A DNA stretch of 64,000 nt from Rathayibacter caricis DSM 15933 (GCF_003044275.1 NZ_PZPL01000001.1:434001-498000), one strand, 5' to 3'. Positions 25,903-33,930 are shown, counted from the first letter of the stretch. Made by a program: numbers and translations. The notes: generated from the sequence alone by a model not told the origin.

Positions 25903-25998
25903 CCGGCTGAGCGCCCCCTCAGAAGCATGCGGTGACGCACGGGTCGTGCAGCGACATCCGCGGTCAACCGCATCTCAACCGGGGTGACTGCGCCATCT

Positions 25999-26079
25999 AG
26001 GTCACGGGATCGACGCCCGTCGGAGCCACGGAAACCCTCGCCTAGCTTCTACATGGCGGGGGTTTCTCTCGTTTCCGGG
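25999..26079 (+). repeat. attR-like 81-bp direct repeat
   Basis: Perfect copy of 23593-23673. It contains the last 30 bases of tRNA-Phe and the terminator, so it is the original chromosomal 3' end displaced by the inserted element. Confidence 0.9.
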
Positions 26080-26127
26080 GACGTTCGCGGGGCTCGCCCG
26101 CCGCGCCGTTCGCCCAGGGTCGCTGCG

Positions 26128-26133
26128 TAGCCT
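26128..26133 (+). promoter_or_regulatory. -10 box of the CPBP protease gene
   Basis: TAGCCT nine bases before ATG 26143, giving a leader of about two bases at most. Confidence 0.4.
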
Positions 26134-26142
26134 GGTGAGGCC

Positions 26143-27039
26143 ATGAATCCCGCCGCCTTCCCGCCGCCCGATCCCTCGACCGTCGCTCCTGAGGAGCCCG
26201 CGGTCGTCTCCACCGGCGGATGGCCGGCCCCGCACCAGGCCTTCGAGCCGCAGCCGTCGGTCGATACGCCGTACTCGTCGCTCCTCTACCTCCCCGATCC
26301 GCGGGTGCGCTGGGGGCTGCCGACGGCGGTGCTGACCATCGCCGGGATCGTGCTGCCGCTCGCGGTGCTGATCGTGCTGTTCGGGCTCGGCGTGCTCCCC
26401 TACTCCCCCGCGCTGGCCTTCGCCGGCGCGTTCGGCAGCTACCTCATCGGGCTCGTCGTGCCGGTGCTCGCCTCGCGGCTGCGCGGGCTGAAGTCGCTCG
26501 CCCGCGACTACGGGCTGACGTTCCGCTGGATCGACGTGCCGATCGGCATTGGGCTCGGGATCGCCGTGCGGATCGTGATCGTCCTCGTGCTGATCGGGTT
26601 CTCGCCGTTCCTCCAGGAGGCGCAGGGCAACCTCGCGCTCGAGCCCGACCCGGTGTGGTTCGTGCTGAGCTCGGTGGTCATCCCCGTCGTCGTCGCGCCG
26701 ATCGTCGAGGAGATCCTGTGCCGCGGCGTCGTGATGCGGGCGGTGCGCAACCGGATGCTGCGGACGAAGGCCGAGGCCGCTCCTCCGACGCGGGGGCGGC
26801 GCGTCTGGGCGGCGGTCTTCAGCATCGTCGCGTCGACGCTCGTCTTCGCGCTGCTGCACGGGCACCAGATGGTGAACCCGGCGACCATCGTCACGCTCGG
26901 AGTGACGACCGTCGTCGCCGGCCTCGCCCACGGCTGGATCGCGACGGCGACCGGGCGGCTGGGCGCGGCGATCATCTCGCACGCGACGCTGAACGGCAGC
27001 GCGGTGCTGCTGCTGGTGCTGGTGACGGCGCTGGGCTGA
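26143..27039 (+). CDS. CPBP family intramembrane glutamic protease
   Basis: A 298-residue polytopic membrane protein of the CAAX-protease/bacteriocin-processing (Abi) family. After a 45-residue polar Pro-rich N-terminus there are about seven hydrophobic helices. Active-site motifs are present: APIVEEILCRGVVMR (EExxxR type, about residue 190), FALLHGHQMVNP (near 236) and ISHATLNGSA near the end. Substrate is unknown. It immediately follows the attR copy, so it was the original chromosomal neighbour of tRNA-Phe. Confidence 0.88.
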   Translation: MNPAAFPPPDPSTVAPEEPAVVSTGGWPAPHQAFEPQPSVDTPYSSLLYLPDPRVRWGLPTAVLTIAGIVLPLAVLIVLFGLGVLPYSPALAFAGAFGSYLIGLVVPVLASRLRGLKSLARDYGLTFRWIDVPIGIGLGIAVRIVIVLVLIGFSPFLQEAQGNLALEPDPVWFVLSSVVIPVVVAPIVEEILCRGVVMRAVRNRMLRTKAEAAPPTRGRRVWAAVFSIVASTLVFALLHGHQMVNPATIVTLGVTTVVAGLAHGWIATATGRLGAAIISHATLNGSAVLLLVLVTALG

Positions 27040-27286
27040 GCGAAGCGTCGGGCCCCGACTCCTGGCGGTGGGGGATCTCGATACGCCGCTGCGCGGCTAC
27101 TCGATCAGCAGGCAGGCAGGCAGGCAGGCGCGGACCGAGACCCGTGACCTCCTGGAGATGGGGGATCTCGATACGCCGCTGTGCGGCTGCTCGATCAGCA
27201 GGCGGCGGCGCACCCTGCTGGTCGAGTAGCGCCGCAGGCGCGTATCGAGACCCACGGTGTCCGGAGGTGCGCGATCTCGCTGGACC
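27040..27286. repeat. palindromic repeats and a GGCA microsatellite
   Basis: No gene. Two copies of the GGATCTCGATACGCCGCTG / GGCTACTCGATCAGCAG palindrome (27072-27110 and 27162-27201), one in reverse (27215-27255), and a tract of four and three-quarter GGCA units at 27111-27129 next to the first. It separates the convergent CPBP and alarmone synthetase genes. Confidence 0.7.
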
Positions 27287-28021
27287 TCAGACGTCGAGGG
27301 CGCGCAGGGGCGGGCGCTCGATCGGGAGCTCGCCGCGGACCTGCTTGTGCAGGCGCTCCATGTCGGCGTCGAGGGCGGCGGCGGTGCGGGCGGCGTCGGC
27401 CAGGCCGTCGAGCAGCTCGGAGGGCACCTGGCGGTCGTACTTGTAGTAGATCTTGTGCTCGAGGCTGGCCCAGAAGTCCATCGCGATGGTGCGGAACTGG
27501 ACCTCGACGCAGACGTCGACGGAGCCTCCCGAGAGGAACACCGGCACCTCGACGATCGCGTGCAGGCTCTTGTAGCCGTTCTCCTTCGGCGACGCGATGT
27601 AGTCCTTCACCTCGAGGACGGTCACGTCGGACTGCGAGGTGAGCAGGTCGAAGACGCGGTAGACGTCCGAGACGAAGCTGCAGGTGATCCGCACGCCCGC
27701 GATGTCGGTGATCGCTCCCGAGATGCCCTCGAACGTGGTGTCGCAGCCCTTGCGCTCGATCTTCTCGATGAGGCTGTCGGCCGACTTCAACCGGCTCGAG
27801 ACGTGCTCGATAGGGTTGTACTCCTGCAGCTCGCGGAACTCCTCCTGCAGGATCGACACCTTGGTGACGATCTCGTCCATGCCGAACTTGTACTGGAGCA
27901 TGAACCGCGCGAAGTCGTCGCGCAGCGCCCGGATCTCGGCGACGGTGCCCGCGTCGAGCGCCTGCGCCCCGGCGTCCGAGAGCGGAGGGACGGGCGAGGG
28001 GTCGGGCGAGCGCGGATCCAC
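27287..28021 (-). CDS. small alarmone synthetase (RelA/SpoT domain, YjbM/YwaC type)
   Basis: A 244-residue single-domain (p)ppGpp synthetase with no hydrolase or regulatory domains. Diagnostic segments are ITDIAGVRITCSFVSDVYRV (near residue 105), DYIASPKENGYKSLHAIVEV and the catalytic CVEVQFRTIAMDFWASLEHK (ExQxRT) near 190. Such enzymes raise alarmone levels under cell-wall or other stress. GTG at 28021 gives a Pro-rich N-terminus, and a TAGGGT box lies eight bases upstream; longer starts run into the divergent gene's promoter region. Confidence 0.9.
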   Translation of the reverse strand: MDPRSPDPSPVPPLSDAGAQALDAGTVAEIRALRDDFARFMLQYKFGMDEIVTKVSILQEEFRELQEYNPIEHVSSRLKSADSLIEKIERKGCDTTFEGISGAITDIAGVRITCSFVSDVYRVFDLLTSQSDVTVLEVKDYIASPKENGYKSLHAIVEVPVFLSGGSVDVCVEVQFRTIAMDFWASLEHKIYYKYDRQVPSELLDGLADAARTAAALDADMERLHKQVRGELPIERPPLRALDV

Positions 28022-28070
28022 AGTCGGACACCCTACGCGGACCCGCCCGCCGGGCCGGTGTGAGGTCGGC

Positions 28071-29348
28071 ATGGATCCCCTCACGGCCGCGGCCGCGATA
28101 CTGAATGCCGTGAGCACCGCCGACTCCGCCGCCGCGCCTGCTGCCGCCTATCCCCCGCCCGATCCGGACACCCTGGTGCCCGGGCGGCCGCCGCGGCGCC
28201 GACTCTCGCGCACGGGACGCCGGGTGGTCGCGGGCGGTGCGGCCCTCCTCCTGCTGGCCGGCGGGGGCACGACCGCGGTCCTCGTCCGCGACGCGCTGTC
28301 GGAGCAGAGGTACGAGGAGGCGGCGGAGCGGTTCGAGCGGACCGCCGCCGAGCACGACCGTGCGGCGGCCTCGTGGCAGGCGCTCGAGGACTCGGTGGAG
28401 GGCGAGACGGCCGACATCCGGCCGGCGCTCGACGAGGCGGGCGACGCGGCCGTCGATCCCGCCGCCCGGGACGCGTACCGAGCGGCGATCGACGCCGTCG
28501 TGGACGCGGCGGACGACGTGCCGGTCGCCGAGCCGGTGACGGACGATGCCCCGGAGGCTCCGGAGGGCGCGGACGAGCGCTTCGCCGCGGCCGACGCTCT
28601 CGACTCCGACTCCGACGCGCTCGCCTCCGAGGCCGCCGACCAGGACGAGCAGCGGGAGCGCATCCGCCCCCTGCTCGCCGCCGTGACGGACGCCGCGACC
28701 GCGTTCACGGAGAGCACCGCGGCGACGGCCGACGCGCTGGTGGCGAGCAGCACCGCGGCGTCGCGCCAGTCCCGCTGGCTCGTCGAGCGGGCGCTCTACG
28801 GCTACGGCTCCGAGCGGGCGGCGGTGCGCCTCTCGGAGCCCACCGCTCTGCGGGCCTACCTCGCGCAGGCCGAGGTGATGCGGGTGTCGCAGGAGGAGGG
28901 GCTCGCCGAGCGCGCCGCCCCGGACTGGCCGCGGAAGCAGCAGGTGCTCGACTTCGCCGCCTCGATCTCGGGCGGCGTCCCGATCGACATCGAGTGGCGC
29001 GAGAGCATCGAGATCGCCGGCACGGCCTACGGCGACCGCGACTCCGGTGCGGGGCTCGCGACGTGGAGTCTGCAGGAGGGAGCGCCGTCGCAGATCCAGC
29101 TCACCGAGAGCATCCAGCGCTACTGGGACGCGAGCTGGACGGTGGGCCTGGTCGCGCACGAGGTCGGCCACTCCATCACGTCGAAGGAGAGCTGCTACGA
29201 CCTGTACCGCGCGGCGCCGTTCGACGGCGACGACGAGAAGTGGGCGACGGCGTGGGCGCTCTCGCTGGGGTACACCGACGGGTCGGGCGTCGAGCCGTAC
29301 GGCTACCCGGGCGAGGACGCGATCGCGGTCGCCGCGGGATGCCGCTGA
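28071..29348 (+). CDS. single-pass membrane protein with extracytoplasmic HExxH domain
   Basis: I do not recognise a named family. The 425-residue protein has a Pro/Arg cytoplasmic segment, one transmembrane helix (about residues 50-72, VVAGGAALLLLAGGGTTAVL), an Ala/Asp/Glu-rich helical region to residue 300, and a C-terminal domain with VGLVAHEVGHSITSKESC (HExxH near residue 363). The pattern resembles the other anchored HExxH protein at 4528-5526. ATG at 28071 has GAGGT four bases upstream; a later GTG at 28110 is possible. It is followed at 19 bp by the flavin monooxygenase gene, which has its own -10 box. Confidence 0.7.
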   Translation: MDPLTAAAAILNAVSTADSAAAPAAAYPPPDPDTLVPGRPPRRRLSRTGRRVVAGGAALLLLAGGGTTAVLVRDALSEQRYEEAAERFERTAAEHDRAAASWQALEDSVEGETADIRPALDEAGDAAVDPAARDAYRAAIDAVVDAADDVPVAEPVTDDAPEAPEGADERFAAADALDSDSDALASEAADQDEQRERIRPLLAAVTDAATAFTESTAATADALVASSTAASRQSRWLVERALYGYGSERAAVRLSEPTALRAYLAQAEVMRVSQEEGLAERAAPDWPRKQQVLDFAASISGGVPIDIEWRESIEIAGTAYGDRDSGAGLATWSLQEGAPSQIQLTESIQRYWDASWTVGLVAHEVGHSITSKESCYDLYRAAPFDGDDEKWATAWALSLGYTDGSGVEPYGYPGEDAIAVAAGCR

Positions 29349-29355
29349 CGCGTCC

Positions 29356-29361
29356 TAGCCT
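29356..29361 (+). promoter_or_regulatory. -10 box, leaderless start of the LLM monooxygenase
   Basis: TAGCCT, then six bases, then ATG 29368. It lies between the two closely spaced genes. Confidence 0.5.
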
Positions 29362-29367
29362 GGAGCG

Positions 29368-30735
29368 ATGAGCTCCGAGCCGCGTCCGCTGCGCTACTGC
29401 GCGTTCGTCATGAACACCGCCTCCCACATCCAGCACGGACTGTGGCGGCATCCGGAGGCGCGGCAGCACGAGTTCGACGACGTGCAGCTGTGGATCGACC
29501 TCGCCCGGACGCTGGAGCGTGGCCGGTTCGACGCGATGTTCTTCGCCGACGTCGCGGGACTCTACGGCCCCGCGGACGGCGACTGGGAGGTCAACGCCCG
29601 CGAGGGGCTGCAGCTGCCGAGCAACGATCCGTCGGTGCTGCTCTCGGCCCTCGCGGTGAGCACCGAGCACCTCGGCTTCGCCTTCACCAGCTCGGTGCTG
29701 CAGTCGCATCCGTTCGACTTCGCGCGGAAGGTCTCGACCCTCGACCACCTCTCGAAGGGGCGGATCGGCTGGAACATCGTCACGAGCGCGCTCGACGGCG
29801 CCGCGCGCAACTTCGGCTACGACCGGCTCGAGGAGCACGACGAGCGCTACGCGTGGGCACAGGAGTACCTCGACGTCGTCTACAAGCTGTGGGAGGGGTC
29901 GTGGGACGACGGCGCGCTGCTCCGCGACAAGGCGGGCGCGTTCGCCGACGCGTCCCGCATCCACCGCATCGACCACGTCGGGAAGCGCTACCGCGTGCAG
30001 GGCCCGCACCTGTCGGCTCCGTCGCCGCAGCGCACGCCCGTGCTGTTCCAGGCCGGCTCCTCCCCTGCCGGTCGGCGCTTCGCCGCGCGCAACGCGGAGG
30101 CGCAGTTCGTCTTCTCGGGGTCGCCCGAGAAGACCCGCGAGCTGATCGCCGACACCCGCCGTCTCGCCGCGGAGGCGGGGCGCGAGGCCGACGTGCCGGC
30201 TTTCTACCTCGGTCTGTCGTTCATCACGGGCGACACGGAGGAGGAGGCCCGCCGGGCCGAGCGCGAGATCGACGAGTACCTGTCGTCGGACGCGTTCCTC
30301 CTGCACTCGAACCTCGGCTTCGATCCGAAGACGGGTGAGAAGCTCGACCCGGACCTGCCCCTGTCGGCGATCGAGACCTACGCCGGCCAGAGCCACCTGC
30401 AGTGGATCCGCGACGCCTCGCCCGACCGCGAGCCGACGGTGCGCGATCTCGCGCGGCTGTCGGCGAAGCTCCGCGGCCGCGTGGTCGGCACTCCGGAGCA
30501 GATCGCCGACCACCTGGGCGAGTGGCGCGACTCCGGCATCGATGGGATCAACGTCGTGAACTGGATCCTGCCGGGGAGCTACGAGGAGTTCGTCGACCGG
30601 GTGATGCCGGTGCTGCAGGAGCGCGGCCTCGCGCAGACGGAGTACGCGGAGGGCACGCTGCGGCGGAAGCTGTTCGGCACCGACGAGCTGCCGTCGACGC
30701 ATCCGGCGCGGGCCTACCGGGGCGCGTTCGCCTGA
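29368..30735 (+). CDS. FMN-dependent monooxygenase, NtaA/SnaA/DszA family
   Basis: A 455-residue luciferase-like (LLM) flavin enzyme that uses reduced FMN and oxygen to hydroxylate a small organic substrate. Members act on nitrilotriacetate, dibenzothiophene or alkanesulfonates. The TIM-barrel signatures are RFDAMFFADVAGLYG (about residues 52-66), LDHLSKGRIGWNIVTSALDG (about 128-147), VLFQAGSSPAGRRFAARNAE (about 226) and a C-terminal GSYEEFVDRVMPVLQERGL. Substrate cannot be told from sequence. It appears monocistronic. Confidence 0.88.
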   Translation: MSSEPRPLRYCAFVMNTASHIQHGLWRHPEARQHEFDDVQLWIDLARTLERGRFDAMFFADVAGLYGPADGDWEVNAREGLQLPSNDPSVLLSALAVSTEHLGFAFTSSVLQSHPFDFARKVSTLDHLSKGRIGWNIVTSALDGAARNFGYDRLEEHDERYAWAQEYLDVVYKLWEGSWDDGALLRDKAGAFADASRIHRIDHVGKRYRVQGPHLSAPSPQRTPVLFQAGSSPAGRRFAARNAEAQFVFSGSPEKTRELIADTRRLAAEAGREADVPAFYLGLSFITGDTEEEARRAEREIDEYLSSDAFLLHSNLGFDPKTGEKLDPDLPLSAIETYAGQSHLQWIRDASPDREPTVRDLARLSAKLRGRVVGTPEQIADHLGEWRDSGIDGINVVNWILPGSYEEFVDRVMPVLQERGLAQTEYAEGTLRRKLFGTDELPSTHPARAYRGAFA

Positions 30736-30790
30736 GGCCGGTCCGGCCGCACTCCGTCGGGAGGGGGAGGGATCCGGACGCCGGCCCGCC

Positions 30791-30796
30791 TACCGT
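30791..30796 (+). promoter_or_regulatory. -10 box, leaderless start of the 70-aa membrane protein
   Basis: TACCGT, six bases, ATG 30803. Confidence 0.5.
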
Positions 30797-30802
30797 GGAG
30801 CG

Positions 30803-31015
30803 ATGACCACTCTGCCGAGCACCGTCTTCTTCTCGCTGTACATCGTCGTCGTGGTGGTGGGCGCGGTGCTCGCCGTGGTCCTCGTGGTGCTGCTGTGCCG
30901 CCTCGCGATCGCCGCCCGCGAGATGCTGCAGACCACGACGCGGCTCCGCGAGCTGCAGATCGTGCGGCTGCTCGAGGAGGAGGACGACGGGGTTCCGCCG
31001 CAGAACCTGAGCTGA
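30803..31015 (+). CDS. small membrane protein
   Basis: A 70-residue protein with one long hydrophobic helix (about residues 9-34, very Val-rich) and an amphipathic acidic C-terminus (LEEEDDG). No family recognised. The clean -10/ATG arrangement and absence of overlap with another gene support it as real. Confidence 0.6.
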   Translation: MTTLPSTVFFSLYIVVVVVGAVLAVVLVVLLCRLAIAAREMLQTTTRLRELQIVRLLEEEDDGVPPQNLS

Positions 31016-31123
31016 GAGGAAGGGATATCGCCTGACAGGCGACAGACCCCCATCTCAGCAGACGTTCTGCGCAGCGGTCGGCCTCCCCTTCCCGTGCGCG
31101 GCGGGCGAGACGAGGATGTGCGC

Positions 31124-31483
31124 ATGATCGACATCGAGAACTGGATCGCCGGCTACGAGACGGCGTGGGCGAGCGACGACCCCGCAGACATCGCCGCGCT
31201 CTTCACCGAGGACGCCGAATACTTGACGGCCCCGCACCGCGACGCGATCACTCCGCGCGACGCCATCGTGGAGTGGTGGCGAGCGGAGTCGGAGCCGGCC
31301 GAGCCGACCTTCGCGTGGGGTCTCGTCGCGCTGACGGACGAGACGGCGGTGGTGCAGGGGCGGACCGTGTACCCGGGAGCGGAGACGTACCTGAACCTGT
31401 GGATCATCCGCTTCGCTCCGGACGGGCGGGCGTGCTCGTTCACGGAGTGGTTCATGGAGGAGCCGGCGGACTCGGTCTCCTGA
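31124..31483 (+). CDS. SnoaL-like / NTF2-fold protein
   Basis: A 119-residue cone-shaped NTF2-fold protein. The N-terminal helix pattern WIAGYETAWASDDPADIAALF and following TEDAEYLTAPHRDAI are typical of SnoaL-like and nuclear-transport-factor-2-like domains, which often bind small ligands. No catalytic assignment can be made. ATG at 31124 has GAGG seven bases upstream. Confidence 0.75.
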   Translation: MIDIENWIAGYETAWASDDPADIAALFTEDAEYLTAPHRDAITPRDAIVEWWRAESEPAEPTFAWGLVALTDETAVVQGRTVYPGAETYLNLWIIRFAPDGRACSFTEWFMEEPADSVS

Positions 31484-31493
31484 GGGGCGCGGC

Positions 31494-31536
31494 TGCTGGT
31501 CTCGAGACGCCGCTGCGCGGCTACTCGACCAGCACA
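31494..31536. repeat. palindromic intergenic repeat, single copy
   Basis: TGCTGGTCTCGAGACGCCGC followed by a TGCGCGGCTACTCGACCAGC half: the same family as the repeats near 8.1, 18.2 and 27.1 kb, here between convergent genes, where it may also serve as terminator. Confidence 0.7.
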
Positions 31537-31543
31537 GGCGGGG

Positions 31544-32434
31544 TCAGAGCTGAGCGCCCGGGACGGCGAAGGTGTCGCAGTCGACGGCGTCACCCTCGAA
31601 GCCGGCCTCGAACCAGCGCTGGCGCTGCTCGGCCGAGCCGTGGGTCCAGCCCTCGGGGTCGACCGTGCCGGTCGCCTGCTCCTGGATCCGGTCGTCGCCG
31701 ACGGCCGCCGCCGCGCCCAGGGCGTCCTGGTACTCCTGAGCGGTGACCGGCTTGAGGTAGGGCGTGCCCGTCTCGTCGGGGACCGTCGAGGCGTCGCCGA
31801 CCCACGCGCCGGCGAAGCAGTCGGCCTGCAGCTCGAGGCGCACCGAGTCGGAGTCGGGGCCGGTGCCGGAGCGGTCGGCCGACTCCATCGCGCCGGTCAG
31901 GTTCTGGATGTGGTGGCCCCACTCGTGGGCGAGGATGTACATCTGCGCGAGCGATCCGCCCGAGGTGTCGAACCGGGTCCGCAGCTCGTCGAAGAACTCG
32001 GTGTCGAGGTAGATGGTCTGGTCCGGCGGGCAGTAGAACGGTCCGACGGCCGCCGTCGCGCCGCCGCATCCGGTGCTCGTCTCGGTGTCGAAGACGATGA
32101 CGCCGCCCGGAGTCGTGTAGGTCGCGCCGATCGTGCCGGTCGCGGTGCCCCAGTAGCGGTCGAGCGACTCGGCCGCGCCCTCGAGGCGGCAGTCGACCTC
32201 GGCGTTGGCGTCGGCGCCGCTGTCGCAGGCGACCGCGGTGCTGGTGATCTGCTCGGGCGACGTGCCGCCTCCGCCGACCAGACCGCCGAGCCCCGAGAGA
32301 TCCACGCCGAGCAGCTGCGACAGCAGCGCGAGCACGACGACCACGCCTGCGCCGCCGCCGACGGCGATGCCCGTGGTGCGTCCGCGCCGGCGGACCTTGC
32401 CGCCGCTGAGCTGGGAGTCGTCGTTGAAGGTCAT
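31544..32434 (-). CDS. neutral zinc metallopeptidase, YpfJ/KPN_02809 family
   Basis: A 296-residue membrane-anchored metallopeptidase-like protein. A charged N-terminus (KVRRRGRTTG) is followed by one hydrophobic helix (about residues 22-45) and a Gly-rich linker. The extracytoplasmic domain has YILAHEWGHHIQNLTG (HExxH, about residue 163) and RLELQADCFAGAW, the downstream Glu/Asp motif of the family. Function in the cell is not known. A TACCGT box lies six bases before the ATG. Confidence 0.88.
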   Translation of the reverse strand: MTFNDDSQLSGGKVRRRGRTTGIAVGGGAGVVVVLALLSQLLGVDLSGLGGLVGGGGTSPEQITSTAVACDSGADANAEVDCRLEGAAESLDRYWGTATGTIGATYTTPGGVIVFDTETSTGCGGATAAVGPFYCPPDQTIYLDTEFFDELRTRFDTSGGSLAQMYILAHEWGHHIQNLTGAMESADRSGTGPDSDSVRLELQADCFAGAWVGDASTVPDETGTPYLKPVTAQEYQDALGAAAAVGDDRIQEQATGTVDPEGWTHGSAEQRQRWFEAGFEGDAVDCDTFAVPGAQL

Positions 32435-32440
32435 GCGGTC

Positions 32441-32446
32441 ACGGTA
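32441..32446 (-). promoter_or_regulatory. -10 box, leaderless start of the YpfJ-type gene
   Basis: TACCGT on the minus strand, six bases before ATG 32434. Confidence 0.5.
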
Positions 32447-32489
32447 GTGCTCCGGCGCCGCCCGCCGCCGGGGCTTGCGGAGGGGCGGA

Positions 32490-32924
32490 TCAGCCCCAGC
32501 GCGACTCGCTCGTGGCGCGGATGATCTCGAGCAGCGCGTCGCGCAGAGGCCCGTGCTCGAGGCTGCCCGGGAACATGTCGACCTCGAGCCGGTGCGCGCG
32601 CTGCCACGCCTCGGTGCCCTTCGCGGTCAGCGAGACGAGCTGGCGGCGGCGGTCGGCGGGGTCGCTCCTGCGCTCCACGTGCCCCTCGCGCTCGAGCCGC
32701 TCGATGGTGCGCGACATGGTCTGCACCTCGACGTGGGCCGACGCGGCGAGCGCCTTCTGCGCCACGGGACCCCCCTGCAGCAGGTGGAGGACGATGAGGC
32801 CCGCGTGGGTCAGGCCGATCTCGGCGAGCGCGCCGTGCCAGGCGTGCTCGACCATGCGGGACGCCGTCGACAGCAGCCGGCCCGTGGGCCAGCTGTCCAT
32901 CTCCGAGGCGGCGTCCGGGCGCAT
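32490..32924 (-). CDS. MarR-family transcriptional regulator
   Basis: A 144-residue winged-helix dimer. The recognition region is ALAASAHVEVQTMSRTIERLEREGHVERR with the wing RSDPADRRRQLVSLTAKGTEAW, each diagnostic in part (for example DPADRRRQLVSLT). A TATCCT box sits six bases before the ATG. It lies 36 bp downstream of the iminopeptidase gene on the same strand. Target and ligand are unknown. Confidence 0.9.
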   Translation of the reverse strand: MRPDAASEMDSWPTGRLLSTASRMVEHAWHGALAEIGLTHAGLIVLHLLQGGPVAQKALAASAHVEVQTMSRTIERLEREGHVERRSDPADRRRQLVSLTAKGTEAWQRAHRLEVDMFPGSLEHGPLRDALLEIIRATSESRWG

Positions 32925-32930
32925 CCGCTC

Positions 32931-32936
32931 AGGATA
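32931..32936 (-). promoter_or_regulatory. -10 box, leaderless start of the MarR gene
   Basis: TATCCT on the minus strand, six bases before ATG 32924. Confidence 0.45.
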
Positions 32937-32960
32937 GACCCGGCTGCCGGCCCCCTCTGC

Positions 32961-33917
32961 TCACTCCGCGAAACGGTCGGTCGCCTCGATGAGCGCGTCC
33001 AGGATGCCCGGCTCGTCGAACGCGTGGCCGGCGTCGGCGATGAGGTGGAAGTCGGCCTCGGGCCACGCGCGGTGCAGGTCCCAGGCGGTGAACGCAGGGG
33101 TGCACATGTCGTAGCGGCCCTGCACGATGACCGCGGGGATGCGGCGCAGTACCTGGGCGTCGCGGATCAGCTGCCCCTCCTCGAACCAGCCCTGGTGCAC
33201 GAAGAAGTGGTTCTCGATCCGCGCGAAGGCGAGCGCGAAGGCGGGGTCGGACCAGGCCTCGATCATCTCGGGCTTCTGCAGGAGCGAGATGGTCGACGCC
33301 TCCCAGGTGGTCCAGGCGACGCCGGCCGGACCGTGCACGGCAGGGTCCTCGTCGTGCAGGAGGCGGTAGTACGCCTCGATGAAACTGCCGCGCTCGGAGG
33401 CGGGGACGACCGCGGTGTAGGACTCCCAGAGGTCGGGGTAGACGGCCGCCGCGCCGCCCTCGTAGAACCACTCGAGCTCGGCGCGGCGCAGGGTGAAGAT
33501 TCCGCGGAGGACGATCTCGCTGACTCGATCCGGGTGCGTCTCGGCGTACGCGAGGGCGAGGGTCGAGCCCCAGGAGCCGCCGAGGACGAGCCAGGTCTCG
33601 ATGCCGAGGTGCTCGCGCAGGCGCTCGATGTCGCCGACGAGGTACCAGGTGGTGTTCGTCGAGAGGTCCGCACCGGGCTCGCTGGCGTGCGGGGTCGAGC
33701 GTCCGCACATCCGCTGGTCGAAGAGGACGATGCGGTACTTCGCGGGATCGAAGAGGCGGCGGTGGGCGGGCGAGGTGCCGGCGCCGGGGCCGCCGTGCAG
33801 GAACACGACGGGCTTGCCGTCGGGGTTGCCCGAGACCTCCCAGTAGACGGAGTGGCCGTCGCCGACGTCGAGCATGCCCGATTCGAAGGGCTCGATCTCG
33901 GGGTAGAGGGTGCGCAT
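32961..33917 (-). CDS. pip: prolyl aminopeptidase (proline iminopeptidase)
   Basis: Alpha/beta-hydrolase of family S33 that removes N-terminal proline from peptides in the cytoplasm. The 318-residue protein has the oxyanion segment VFLHGGPGAGTSPAHRRLFD (about residue 40), the FDQRMCGRS motif, the nucleophile elbow LVLGGSWGSTLALAYA (Ser near residue 110) and the catalytic GRYDMCTP and ADAGHAFDEP regions. I chose ATG 33917 (MRTLYPEIEPF) because a TAGAGT box lies seven bases upstream, rather than the GTG nine bases earlier. Confidence 0.93.
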   Translation of the reverse strand: MRTLYPEIEPFESGMLDVGDGHSVYWEVSGNPDGKPVVFLHGGPGAGTSPAHRRLFDPAKYRIVLFDQRMCGRSTPHASEPGADLSTNTTWYLVGDIERLREHLGIETWLVLGGSWGSTLALAYAETHPDRVSEIVLRGIFTLRRAELEWFYEGGAAAVYPDLWESYTAVVPASERGSFIEAYYRLLHDEDPAVHGPAGVAWTTWEASTISLLQKPEMIEAWSDPAFALAFARIENHFFVHQGWFEEGQLIRDAQVLRRIPAVIVQGRYDMCTPAFTAWDLHRAWPEADFHLIADAGHAFDEPGILDALIEATDRFAE

Positions 33918-33924
33918 GCTCGGC

Positions 33925-33930
33925 ACTCTA
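33925..33930 (-). promoter_or_regulatory. -10 box, leaderless start of pip
   Basis: TAGAGT on the minus strand, seven bases before ATG 33917. It overlaps the stop codon of the transporter gene. Confidence 0.5.

Larger units (their letters stand above)
23593..26079. mobile_element. 2.4-kb tRNA-Phe-integrated element without integrase
   Basis: Bounded by the perfect 81-bp repeats; the period between copies is 2406 bp. The interior is clearly less GC-rich than the flanks and contains a Mug-type glycosylase gene and an Mrr-type nuclease gene on the minus strand, plus gene fragments at both edges. No integrase, relaxase or replication gene can be seen, so it is either non-autonomous or the decayed remnant of a larger island. 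Confidence 0.8.

Noticed and set aside
26143..27039. CPBP protease as cargo of the tRNA-Phe element
   Set aside because: It lies outside the attR repeat and has the high GC content of the chromosome.
27111..27129. Phase-variable gene at the GGCA tract
   Set aside because: The tract lies between genes and not in a reading frame, so slippage would not switch a protein on or off.
8049..31536. CRISPR array from the repeated GAGTAGC/GCTACTC units
   Set aside because: Spacing and orientation vary, copies are palindromic and scattered over 23 kb, and there are no cas genes.
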